Origin: an uncultured cyanobacterium
GTDB lineage: Bacteria; Cyanobacteriota; Cyanobacteriia; Cyanobacteriales; Nostocaceae
Reading direction: 5' to 3'
Assembly: GCA_903848645.1 (NCBI GenBank)
Contig: CAINGU010000088.1
Location: forward strand, 62,001 to 126,000
DNA length: 64,000 nt
Of the stretch, positions 1 to 8,110 are shown piece after piece. The notes below the pieces were generated by a model. The model saw only the letters and a program-made list of their open reading frames with translations. It ran no database searches and had not been told where the DNA came from. Position 1 is the stretch's first letter. Every line of letters begins with the position of its first letter. The position numbers and the translations under genes are program-made.

Positions 1-269
1 ATAAACGGTGCTTGCAACTTTTGGGCGTAGGGAAGTGCTTGATTTTTAGCGACATAAGGCTCAATAGCCCGTTTCTTAGCTTCAATTACTGCCAAATGAC
101 GACCCCTTTGATCAAGCAGTACATAATCGGCTCTACCTCTCCCACCATCTGCCATTTGAGCCGAAACCTCAGTCTTTACCTGAGATTTATCAGCCGGATT
201 CCATCCTGCTTGGCGGAGAAGATCATCAATATTAATTCGTGCGTCTGTCTCTTTGCTAAAATCGCTCAT
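1..269 (-). CDS. hsdR: Type I restriction enzyme R subunit, N-terminal part (partial)
   Basis: First 89 residues of a type I restriction endonuclease/translocase subunit; the rest lies beyond the left edge. The start (ATG at 267-269) follows a good Shine-Dalgarno (CAGGAGTG). The visible part reads INIDDLLRQAGWNPADKSQV, then a GRGRADYVLLD segment and LAVIEAKK. The spaced D and E-x-K are the PD-(D/E)XK signature of the HsdR_N nuclease domain. The helicase motor is not visible. It is divergent from the Lamassu-like operon, so the two form a defence island. A solitary DEAD-type restriction protein with the same N-domain is an alternative. Confidence 0.85.
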   Translation of the reverse strand, partial: MSDFSKETDARINIDDLLRQAGWNPADKSQVKTEVSAQMADGGRGRADYVLLDQRGRHLAVIEAKKRAIEPYVAKNQALPYAQKLQAPF

Positions 270-635
270 CAATTCACTCCTGTCTTACCAAAATTAGCAC
301 GAAGTCATGAGATTAAATACTTTTTCTGCTTTATTCAGCAAGATTTAGCTGGTTTCCAACTTCAGTGCTAACTGTTGATAAATTTCGTCTAACCACACGG
401 GAATTATAGTTTACCTTTATCTAGGGATGCGTATAAACAAAACGCTATGTAAAGTTCCTACGTTGTGGGTTGATAGCTGGTGTTATCGGTGTTTTTTGCC
501 GTTTGGGGAGATGGATTAAGTATGCCGATCATTAATGTTTGTGACAAAAAATGTTGTAATTCTTAAAACATAGCATCAGATCGTGATATATAAATTACTA
601 ATTCATTCTTAATTTCAATAGCAGTCAACACAAGC
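270..635. promoter_or_regulatory. Divergent intergenic region between hsdR and the Lamassu-like operon
   Basis: 366 bp with no convincing gene on either strand. It must hold the promoters of hsdR (leftward) and of the nuclease-ABC operon (rightward). An AT-rich stretch with TATATA near 588-593 lies about 45 bp before the rightward start and is a plausible -10 region, but no clear -35 goes with it. I see no strong inverted repeat here. Confidence 0.35.
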
Positions 636-1877
636 ATGAGTCAACAATTAACACCCGAAAATCAATTAAGTAAAGATCCTGGAGACGATACACAAAGGCG
701 TTTTCGCTATCAAGCTGCATATGCCGCTATCATGTCTTTATCATTACTCGATGAAGATTCAAGGGTTAGCCTTATATATTGTGAACACCATGAGGATGTA
801 TTAATAAAACGAAAAGATGATACTTTTATTGGAATTCAAGTTAAAACTAGAGCTAGTGGCAAAATTCCATTCAAAACAAATGATGAGGAAGTAGTTAATT
901 CTATAAAGCGATTTGTTGAGCATGAAATGAAGTTTGGTGATTCCTGTTTTATTAGATATAATTTAGTCGCTAATTGTGGTTTTTGGTATGATGAAAAAAA
1001 TGGCAGTAACTTTAAATATATATTGGAACTTGCTAAAAATGATGATAGACAAAATGCAACATTAGATAGATTTATAAAAAATATATTAACTCTATTACCT
1101 TTATCCTCTCAGGAAATTATAATAAATGTATTACAAAAAACTGATTTAGTAACATCTCCTGGATTAGATGATATAGAATCAAATCTCCTTAATTTATTAA
1201 CTAAAATTCCCAATCTTAAAGAATCAAAAGTTGAATATGTTACTGATATTACAAAAAAACTTATTGATAAATGTTTAAATGCTGCTTCTCTTGTCCATAA
1301 TTCTCCAAAAATAGGTTATTTCTCTATTCTTGAAAATCCCGAAGATGAAAAATTAAAATTAATTATTAAGGGAAAACAAATCACCAAAGAAAGTATTTTA
1401 AATCTTATTAAAGAAGTCACGGAAGATGTCGATAAATCACTTCTTTTAGCATCCAGTTCACTTTCTCAAATGCCGAAAGGAATAAAAAAACTTGTAATAA
1501 AAATGGAGCATGGAGGATTATCAAAAGAGAATATTGAACTTGCCGGAGACCATAAAACTTCTGCTGAATTTCAGTTGGTTTTTTGGGAGAAAAAACATGG
1601 ATTTTCTAAGGCTGACAGTCATTATCAACACGTAAAAACTATAGTTCGTACTCAGTGTCAAGAAGCATACGATGTTACAATAAGTGACGAGGAACTATTT
1701 GGTTTAAAAATGTTAAATGAAGTAAGAAAGCGGCTTAAAATAATACATGAGGAAGATAAATCTTCATTATTTAACTTAAGATATGAACATTTACTCGGTA
1801 TTTGTTCAATTTTGACTGAAGAATGTAAAATATGGTGGAGTAAAAAATTTGATATAGATGGAGAGGTAAAATCATGA
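636..1877 (+). CDS. DUF4297-family nuclease, Lamassu/ABC-3C effector
   Basis: 413 aa. The N-terminus has the hallmark of DUF4297/Cap4-type nucleases: DPGDDTQRRFRYQAAYAA (residues 15-32), then CEHHEDVLIKRKDDTFIG and IQVKTR, giving the D...Q-x-K active-site pattern of a PD-(D/E)XK DNase. The remaining 300 residues are helical and charged and may sense or oligomerise. It is the first gene of a three-gene operon; its stop overlaps the next start (ATGA at 1874-1877). In Lamassu and the wider ABC-three-component systems the nuclease is the effector that degrades DNA once the SMC-like ATPase detects foreign or abnormal DNA. Family assignment is firm; the trigger is unknown. Confidence 0.88.
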   Translation: MSQQLTPENQLSKDPGDDTQRRFRYQAAYAAIMSLSLLDEDSRVSLIYCEHHEDVLIKRKDDTFIGIQVKTRASGKIPFKTNDEEVVNSIKRFVEHEMKFGDSCFIRYNLVANCGFWYDEKNGSNFKYILELAKNDDRQNATLDRFIKNILTLLPLSSQEIIINVLQKTDLVTSPGLDDIESNLLNLLTKIPNLKESKVEYVTDITKKLIDKCLNAASLVHNSPKIGYFSILENPEDEKLKLIIKGKQITKESILNLIKEVTEDVDKSLLLASSSLSQMPKGIKKLVIKMEHGGLSKENIELAGDHKTSAEFQLVFWEKKHGFSKADSHYQHVKTIVRTQCQEAYDVTISDEELFGLKMLNEVRKRLKIIHEEDKSSLFNLRYEHLLGICSILTEECKIWWSKKFDIDGEVKS

Positions 1878-2428
1878 GTATATTCTTAACTATTTCTAAT
1901 ATAGAAAATGACGAAAATTTACATTTAGGAAGATTATTGATTTTACTAGAAGCTTTCAAAAATAAATCTGCAAAAATTGATAGCTTTTCAAAATTAGCAG
2001 AACTGGATTTTCTACTTCGCTATCCTCTATATTTAGAGCGTGCTATTCCTGCACGAGGTAGATCATTAAAAGTAAGCAATGTTGATGTTACTGATTATGA
2101 ACGTTATAGTATTGAATCTATGACTGTGGCTTATAACCATCGACCTTGGGATGATCAATATAGACGTTTTATTAAAATTTTGTTGGCAAAAAATTTAATT
2201 TATATTGAAATTGATGAAAAAAATTTCCATTTTAGTTTAACTACTAAAGGACATGAGATTGCAAGTTGTTTATCAAGAATGGATGCCTATAGTACAGTAG
2301 AAAAAAGAGCAATAATTTTAAAAAAGGACTTTAATTTAAGTTCTGATAGACTTATAAAATTTCTCTATGAAACATTTCCAGAATTAGGAATTTTTAGTAC
2401 AGCAGAAGGAGTTAGTCATGAAAATTAA
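1874..2428 (+). CDS. ABC-three-component middle protein (LmuC-like)
   Basis: 184 aa, overlapping the gene before by 4 bp and the gene after by 11 bp, so translation is probably coupled. The segment LLRYPLYLERAI near residue 49, the SIESMTVAYNHRPWDDQYRR segment and the wing-like SLTTKGHEIA are typical of the winged-helix middle components that bridge effector and ATPase in ABC-3C/Lamassu systems. No catalytic motif is visible. Identification rests on these motifs plus position between nuclease and SMC-like ATPase. Confidence 0.8.
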   Translation: MSIFLTISNIENDENLHLGRLLILLEAFKNKSAKIDSFSKLAELDFLLRYPLYLERAIPARGRSLKVSNVDVTDYERYSIESMTVAYNHRPWDDQYRRFIKILLAKNLIYIEIDEKNFHFSLTTKGHEIASCLSRMDAYSTVEKRAIILKKDFNLSSDRLIKFLYETFPELGIFSTAEGVSHEN

Positions 2429-4361
2429 ATTTATTACTCTCAAATTGTTATGTAGAAATTCAGTAGAAATTCTTAACTTTTCTTCACAAGTAACATTTTT
2501 TCATGGACAAATATCAGCAGGAAAATCATCTATAGTTCGTCTAATTGAATTCTGTCTTGGTGGTACGCTTGAGAAAACGCCCGCAATTATTCAAGAGTTA
2601 GTGTCAGTTGAGCTTGCGACTCGTATTAATGAATACGACGTTCTATTTGAAAGAGAATCTAAGGGTTCAAATCAAGTTCAAGTTACTTGGAAAAATAGTG
2701 CTGGTGCAACTGCTAGTGTTTTAGCTCCAATTAAAACTACCGATTCGAGTATTTGGGAAGATAATATTTTTAATCTAAATGACTTAATATTCTATTTCAT
2801 TGGTCTAACTCCACTAAAAGTGCGTAAGAATAAAAGTAATAGTGATTCTCCTTTAATTCGATTGAGTTTCAAAAATTTACTATGGTATTGCTATCTTGAC
2901 CAAGAAAATCTTGATTCTTCATTTTATAAAATGGAAGAACCGTTTCGGAGTTCAAGTAGTCGTGACGTTATGCGTTTTATAATAGGATATTACAATGAAC
3001 GATTAAGTCAATTAGAAATAAATTTAGAAGACATTCAAAAACAATTGCTAGGAAAGCGTGAAGCAATAAAACAAGTTAGACAATTTCTTGAACGATTTAA
3101 TTATGGTTCTGAAGCAGAAGTGATAGAACAAAGGAATGAGATAATAAAGGAACTAGCATCCGCTAATTTAGAAAAATCGAATATTAGGGAAGGACATCTG
3201 AAAGAAACTCATTTTGTTGATGAGCTTAGAGAAACTTTACGTACATTAAATCATGGACTTGAACGTGAATGTCAACAATTATTTGACTTAGAGGAAAGGA
3301 TTCAAGAAGAAAATGCTTTGAAAGCAGAATTATTGTTATCAAAATTTAAATTAATTCAGGCACAATCTGCATCTTCAGTATTATCTGGGTTATCTTTTGA
3401 ATCTTGCCCTGCTTGTGGAACTCCAACCAATAATCCTAGTTATGCCGAAGATTTATGTCATCTTTGTGGTAGACATCCTGTTTTAGAAAATAATCTATCT
3501 CTGGTTCCACCTGAAATAATTAGCCGTGATCTTACTTCCAGAGCAAATGAATTAGAAGAATCCATCAGTAGGCATCAACAAGGGTATAAAACACAGAAGT
3601 GTCGTGTGGATAATCTTCAAGAAGAAAAAAATCGTCTTGATAGGCAACTGATAGAGGAACTTCAACACTACGACTCATCCTTTGTAGCTAGTATTCTAGA
3701 AATAGAAAGATGTGTTGCAACTTTGGAAGAGAGATTGCGAGGTCTAGATAAAATCGCAGAAATAACCCAATCTCTAGATAAAATGGGAAAAGAAGTTGAT
3801 ATATTAAAACTTGAAGTAGAAGAACTAGAGCGGCATATAGAAGAAGAAAAGAAATCTTTAGATAATGCCGATGAAAATATACGCACACTAGAAAATAACT
3901 TTTTGAATGCTCTCATAGCAGTAGGAGTGCCAGGAATAGAGGAAAATGATGAAGTTAAAATAAACCGCAAAACCTGGATTCCATATATTTACCCTAATGG
4001 AGATGAAGCTCTTAAATGGAGTTTTAGTAATGCTGGTAGTGGAGGCAAAAAGGCTCTCTTTAATGTGTGTTATGCTCTCGCATTGCATAAAACTGCTTCA
4101 GAGAAGGCTCTCCCAATACCCAATTTCTTAATTATAGATACTCCAATGAAAAATATAGGAGAAGATGTTAATAATAATATTTTTTCTTCTTTTTATGAAT
4201 ATCTATATAGTCTCGCAGGTGAATCTTTGTCTAATACACAATTTATAATTGTTGATAAAGAGTATTTCCCCTCTAATTCTCCTATAGATATAATACAAAG
4301 AAAAATGACTCCTAACGATAGTAAATATCCACCACTCATATCCTATTATCGTGGATCTTAG
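2418..4361 (+). CDS. SMC/Rad50-like ABC ATPase with zinc-hook-like CxxC pairs (LmuB-like)
   Basis: 647 aa. The N-terminal Walker A variant is GQISAGKSS (residues about 31-39). Long charged coiled coils follow (about 190-310 and 370-490), separated by a turn holding CPAC and CHLC, a zinc-hook-like four-Cys site. The C-terminal half-site has the signature NAGSGGKKALFNV and Walker B FLIIDTPMKN. This is the DNA-sensing ATPase of a Lamassu/ABC-3C system. Shorter than housekeeping SMC (about 1200 aa), as usual for LmuB proteins. The three-gene order effector-middle-ATPase is complete and looks intact. Confidence 0.88.
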   Translation: MKIKFITLKLLCRNSVEILNFSSQVTFFHGQISAGKSSIVRLIEFCLGGTLEKTPAIIQELVSVELATRINEYDVLFERESKGSNQVQVTWKNSAGATASVLAPIKTTDSSIWEDNIFNLNDLIFYFIGLTPLKVRKNKSNSDSPLIRLSFKNLLWYCYLDQENLDSSFYKMEEPFRSSSSRDVMRFIIGYYNERLSQLEINLEDIQKQLLGKREAIKQVRQFLERFNYGSEAEVIEQRNEIIKELASANLEKSNIREGHLKETHFVDELRETLRTLNHGLERECQQLFDLEERIQEENALKAELLLSKFKLIQAQSASSVLSGLSFESCPACGTPTNNPSYAEDLCHLCGRHPVLENNLSLVPPEIISRDLTSRANELEESISRHQQGYKTQKCRVDNLQEEKNRLDRQLIEELQHYDSSFVASILEIERCVATLEERLRGLDKIAEITQSLDKMGKEVDILKLEVEELERHIEEEKKSLDNADENIRTLENNFLNALIAVGVPGIEENDEVKINRKTWIPYIYPNGDEALKWSFSNAGSGGKKALFNVCYALALHKTASEKALPIPNFLIIDTPMKNIGEDVNNNIFSSFYEYLYSLAGESLSNTQFIIVDKEYFPSNSPIDIIQRKMTPNDSKYPPLISYYRGS

Positions 4362-4567
4362 TTATCTAATAGCAGTACCCTTAAGACAGATGAAAAGCAA
4401 CCTCGTGAAAAATGCCCGAAACCGTTTCTCTATAAGGATTATATAGATTGCGATAGCGAAGCACTCCGTAGGAATCGCTCTTTTCCTGTCAAATTCTAGC
4501 AAAGAAAGCGAATTATCCCGTGATAACAACAACATAAACTACTTACCGTGACCAAAAATAAACAACT

Positions 4568-4590
4568 CCGGTTGTACTCCAACCGGGTTT
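4568..4590 (+). terminator. Hairpin terminator candidate after the Lamassu-like operon
   Basis: Perfect 7-bp GC-rich stem CCGGTTG/CAACCGG with a 5-nt loop, followed by GTTTTG. It is 207 bp after the ATPase stop, inside the 295-bp gap before the convergent recombinase. The rest of that gap carries only a repeat-like GCGAT...ATCGC segment (about 4452-4483) of the interspersed type common in heterocystous cyanobacteria. Confidence 0.55.
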
Positions 4591-4656
4591 TGTGCAAAAT
4601 GGGACATGATGTAAAGTTTTGTGAAAGAAAACTCTAGAACCATTGCTCCTCAAAGC

Positions 4657-5523
4657 TTACCCCAAATACAGAGAACTGCAATCACTAGGTTTAGCGTGTA
4701 AATATCGTGAAGTCGTGGCAACACTAGCATGACCTAAAGATTGACTAACCAAATGAATAGGCGCTCCCCTATCTAATGAGTGTGAAGCGTGTCCATGTCG
4801 CAACCAATGGGGACTAGGTGCGGGTAAACCTATTCTCAGTGAAGCTTTTTTAACAATCTCCCAAATCATCGCCCTGGTTAAAAAACCCTTACCTTGTCTA
4901 CTCCTAAACACCGGCTCGGCTTTACCAGCATCACCCCTTAACTGTTCCAATTCCTTATATAAGTTACTGGGAATAATCACCACCCTAGTTTTAGAACCTT
5001 TACCATATATAGTAGCTTGACCGTTCTCATCACCACGTTTTGACAAATCACCCCAAGTTAAACCGCTTAACTCAGTAGCACGTAACCCACAGTAGTACAA
5101 CATCTTTAATATCAGTTTATTCCTGGTATTGTTCTCACTGTGAATCAGGATAGTAATTTCCTGTTCCGTTAGTATCCGTTCTGTTAAAGCATCTTTAGGT
5201 TTAGGAGTTTTTAGAGGTTTACCGATGTTGTATTTAATCAACCCTAACTCATATACAAAGCTAATTAGACTCTTAATAATATGACTATAAGTTTTTTTAG
5301 TGTTGTCATTAGAACTTAAAGAATCTACCCACTGTTGTAAATCATCTAAGCCAACATTAACAAGTGGTTTATTGACAAAAGTTAAAAACTTATTAGCAAC
5401 GCGCTTGTAACTGTCCTGAGTAGCTTGACTCTTACCATGTAGCCACATATTAAGTAATACATCAATAGATTTATCAGCATAGTGGTTAACCTCAGTTGGT
5501 TGTGCAACAGTTAAAGCGTTCAT
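4657..5523 (-). CDS. Tyrosine recombinase/integrase
   Basis: 288 aa phage-integrase-family recombinase. N-terminal SAM-like core-binding domain (about 20-110), then catalytic domain with all signature residues: Arg in CGLRATELSGL, Lys in GKGSKTR, HxxR in HWLRHGHASH, His in LGHASVATT and nucleophile Tyr in SRYLHAK. The domain order is XerC/D-like. It is paralogous to the recombinase at 57908-58837. A 12-6-12 palindrome lies just upstream (5560-5589). Likely role: resolution of plasmid multimers or site-specific integration/inversion. Confidence 0.9.
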   Translation of the reverse strand: MNALTVAQPTEVNHYADKSIDVLLNMWLHGKSQATQDSYKRVANKFLTFVNKPLVNVGLDDLQQWVDSLSSNDNTKKTYSHIIKSLISFVYELGLIKYNIGKPLKTPKPKDALTERILTEQEITILIHSENNTRNKLILKMLYYCGLRATELSGLTWGDLSKRGDENGQATIYGKGSKTRVVIIPSNLYKELEQLRGDAGKAEPVFRSRQGKGFLTRAMIWEIVKKASLRIGLPAPSPHWLRHGHASHSLDRGAPIHLVSQSLGHASVATTSRYLHAKPSDCSSLYLG

Positions 5524-5559
5524 CTAGTTAGTACCTTTGTTCTATTTCTTAGGAATTTG

Positions 5560-5589
5560 AGTTTGACATAATTAGCCTTATGTCAAACT
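5560..5589. repeat. 12-bp perfect inverted repeat with 6-bp spacer, candidate recombination core or operator
   Basis: AGTTTGACATAA, spacer TTAGCC, TTATGTCAAACT. The spacing (two 12-bp arms, 6-bp centre) is that of tyrosine-recombinase core sites such as dif (11-6-11), and it lies 37 bp upstream of the recombinase start. It could instead be a recombinase-gene operator, since each arm also contains TTGACA. The rest of the 400-bp gap 5524-5927 is AT-rich and has a weaker ATTGTAC/GTACAAT repeat (5667-5703) and no gene I can support. Confidence 0.5.
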
Positions 5590-5927
5590 GGCGGTTTTTT
5601 AGCATAATCTTTTTTTAACGTCTTGTCTAGTATTGACAAATTTGATAAATATCTAATTGTGTGTTTATTGTACTAAGCAGAAAGCTATATATAACCGTAC
5701 AATACATTGGTTCAAAAAATACTTAATGACAACAAACTGGTTATCTATCATATAACATTGTCGTATAATTATATCTAAAATAGATATTACGTTATTAAGT
5801 TTAATAAATCACGTTTTGTTTTAATAATAATTCAGTAAGCGTAGTTCTGCATTTCGCTTATGAGCAGCATAAGCAAGCTCAGTCAGGGGTTATCAAATAT
5901 ATACCTACCTACACCTTTTGATCATCG

Positions 5928-6218
5928 CTAAAATTGGGAAATATCAAACAACGTCAACTGCCCCACAGAAACATTACCCTTACCACCTCTATGGTAACTA
6001 AGGTGGCACGCAGTACATAAAGGTATCAAATTTTCAGGTCTATTATCAGCAGGATCTCTATTCCAGTGGTGAACCTGTAAATTATATGCTCGTGGTTTAG
6101 TAGTGTGAGGTTTCTCACCAGGACGTAAGCAAACACGACCGCATTTTTGACAACACCAACCGGATTTTTCCTTGATGGTTTTGGCTAGTTCTTTCCAATG
6201 CTTGGGGTAGTCACTCAT
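5928..6218 (-). CDS. Small HNH endonuclease with C-terminal clamp-binding-like motif
   Basis: 96 aa. CxxC (CCQKCGRVC), the HNH centre LQVHHWNRDPADN, ENLIPLC and CHLSYH match the zinc-ribbed HNH fold with its beta-beta-alpha metal site. The protein ends GQLTLFDISQF: QLTLF (5946-5960) fits the bacterial sliding-clamp binding pentapeptide (QLxLF). A clamp gene is nearby at 8111-9601. Function is probably DNA nicking or cleavage; substrate unknown. Confidence 0.82.
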   Translation of the reverse strand: MSDYPKHWKELAKTIKEKSGWCCQKCGRVCLRPGEKPHTTKPRAYNLQVHHWNRDPADNRPENLIPLCTACHLSYHRGGKGNVSVGQLTLFDISQF

Positions 6219-6267
6219 GATAACTATTGAAGCCGGACGATAATATTATCTCAGAAAATCATGAATT

Positions 6268-7770
6268 TTGACAAATAATTTTTTTCCACCGCTTCCACAG
6301 GTTTTTGATACTAAAAGAGTGTGGTTTTGTGGTGAACCAAAACCAACAGCTACCGCTGCATTGAATGGATCAATTAATGGAATTAAGGCAGCGATTATGC
6401 TCCAAACTCTTCCTACTTTCCTGACCACCAATTCTTTTCCCTTCCAATTTACTCAACAGCAGCAAAAAGCCTTAGATAAAATGTGGACTTTTGTGCAACC
6501 AACTATCACGGCTGCTTTATTTCTATTAGTAGGATATGCCGGAACAGGTAAGTCAACAATAGTTTTTCAACTCGTTAAAGTTCTGGTGGCTACAGGTAAA
6601 CGAGTTGTCTTGACTGCACCCACGAATAAAGCTGTAGGTGTACTGCGACGCATGGCGGCAGAAAATGGGGTAACTGGTGTGGAATTCTTCACCATTCACC
6701 AATTACTAGGACTAGGAATGGTGACTAGAGGTAAAGAGAAAATACTTGACCAAATAGGACCCTGTTACATCAACTTATTTGATGTTGTCTTTATTGATGA
6801 ATGTTCCATGATTGGTAAACAACTGTGGCACTGGATTGAAAATGTGGCTAATCAATCATCTACCTGGACAAAAATCAAAATTATTCTCATGGGCGACCCG
6901 GCACAATTAAATCCAGTTAATGAAGGAAAATCTCTCAGCTTTCAAGTAGCAAATAAAGCCGTATTAACTCAAGTTGTCCGTCAAGGAATTGATAGCCCTT
7001 TACTAGAGTTTGTAACGGCTTCTCGCTATGCAGTAACTAAAAGTAAATTGCCATTTGCCCCATTTTCCAAATATCTACCTGATAAAAGTAACGGGGCGCT
7101 CATGGTTAAACCTCAAACTTTACTGCGCTATGCCTGCAAAAAGATGTCTAAGGAGTTTGTTAATAATCCAGATTGTTTTCGCATTTTATCTTGGACGAAT
7201 GCTCAAGTAGACTTTTATAATCAACAGATTCGGACATATTTATATGGTAAGAATACCAACCGATTTATCTCTGGAGAAAGATTAATTACTAGAGATCCGG
7301 TGATATCTCCTGATGGTAAAACTGCTATTCTTTCCACATCTACAGAATTTAATGTTTTAGATGTGTTTGAAGACCGTTACAATAATTATGGTAGTTGGAG
7401 ATTGAAGGTAGAAACAGATGAAGGAATCGTGCGTCAAATCTACGTTTTACATGAAGATGAAGAGAAACGATTTCACCAAGAAACCAAACGCTTGCTCAAA
7501 AGTGCCAAGCGCAATCCCTTTCTTTGGAAACAATACTATAAACATTTAGAGCAGTTTGCTAATATCAGAAATTGCTTTGCCTTAACTGTTCACAATAGTC
7601 AAGGTAGCACTTTCTTGGAAGCGGGTATTGATGGTCAAGATTTAAGTAAGCGATTGAATCCAGAACGCGGAGATGATAGTAAATCAATTCTAGCTAAAAT
7701 TAAGGAGTTTAATCGGTTGTATTATGTGGCTAGTTCACGGGCTAGACAAAGAATTTTGGTAATCCGGTAA
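6268..7770 (+). CDS. SF1B DNA helicase (Dda/RecD-like)
   Basis: 500 aa if the TTG at 6268 is used; the conserved protein begins near the ATG at 6397 (457 aa), which has a nearby AAGG. Motifs: Walker A VGYAGTGKST, Walker B FIDECSM, motif III LMGDPAQLNPV, and the UvrD_C_2 end FALTVHNSQGSTF with LYYVASSRARQRILVI. These define superfamily 1B 5'-3' helicases such as T4 Dda and RecD2. There is no RecB/RecC partner, so a replication or recombination helper of the replicon is more likely than a RecBCD part. Confidence 0.85.
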   Translation: MTNNFFPPLPQVFDTKRVWFCGEPKPTATAALNGSINGIKAAIMLQTLPTFLTTNSFPFQFTQQQQKALDKMWTFVQPTITAALFLLVGYAGTGKSTIVFQLVKVLVATGKRVVLTAPTNKAVGVLRRMAAENGVTGVEFFTIHQLLGLGMVTRGKEKILDQIGPCYINLFDVVFIDECSMIGKQLWHWIENVANQSSTWTKIKIILMGDPAQLNPVNEGKSLSFQVANKAVLTQVVRQGIDSPLLEFVTASRYAVTKSKLPFAPFSKYLPDKSNGALMVKPQTLLRYACKKMSKEFVNNPDCFRILSWTNAQVDFYNQQIRTYLYGKNTNRFISGERLITRDPVISPDGKTAILSTSTEFNVLDVFEDRYNNYGSWRLKVETDEGIVRQIYVLHEDEEKRFHQETKRLLKSAKRNPFLWKQYYKHLEQFANIRNCFALTVHNSQGSTFLEAGIDGQDLSKRLNPERGDDSKSILAKIKEFNRLYYVASSRARQRILVIR

Positions 7771-8110
7771 TCTATAAGCGGCTAATTAGCTCAACTTAAA
7801 TATCAGGAAATCCTTGAAACTGGATGATAATTGTCTGCATTTTTCAATCAGACAATAAAAATATTATAGCGGTATGCCATCATGTCCAAAAACATCCTCT
7901 AAAAGTCTTGTTGCATAAGCAGCATCAAATTTTTAATGAGCAACTACCGCTATATCCATTTTTTTATCATTAGTAAGTGTTTACACTTTTTCTATTTTAA
8001 AGGATAAATCAAGGGATTAGACAATAAAATTGATTCACACATTCACACATTCACAACTTTTATTTCTGCTACCGCAGTCACCTTTTTAGTAATGACGCAA
8101 ACAGAGATAA
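7771..8110. other. Intergenic region upstream of dnaN
   Basis: 340 bp, AT-rich. It contains three tandem 8-bp repeats ATTCACAC (8033-8056, last copy imperfect) about 55 bp before the dnaN start. On the minus strand at about 7873-7940 a short reading frame (FDAAYATRLLEDVFGHDGIP) ends in a stop but lacks an intact start, looking like a gene remnant. No terminator or clear promoter seen. Confidence 0.3.

Noticed and set aside
12..371. 119-codon plus-strand ORF at the left edge
   Set aside because: Antisense to the clear HsdR N-terminus and without any motif.
6268..6396. N-terminal extension of the SF1B helicase from TTG
   Set aside because: Kept as possible only: the helicase similarity starts after the ATG at 6397 and the TTG overlaps a TTGACA.
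7873..7990. Small minus-strand gene upstream of dnaN
   Set aside because: An in-frame stop separates the only ATG from the protein-like segment; at most a remnant.
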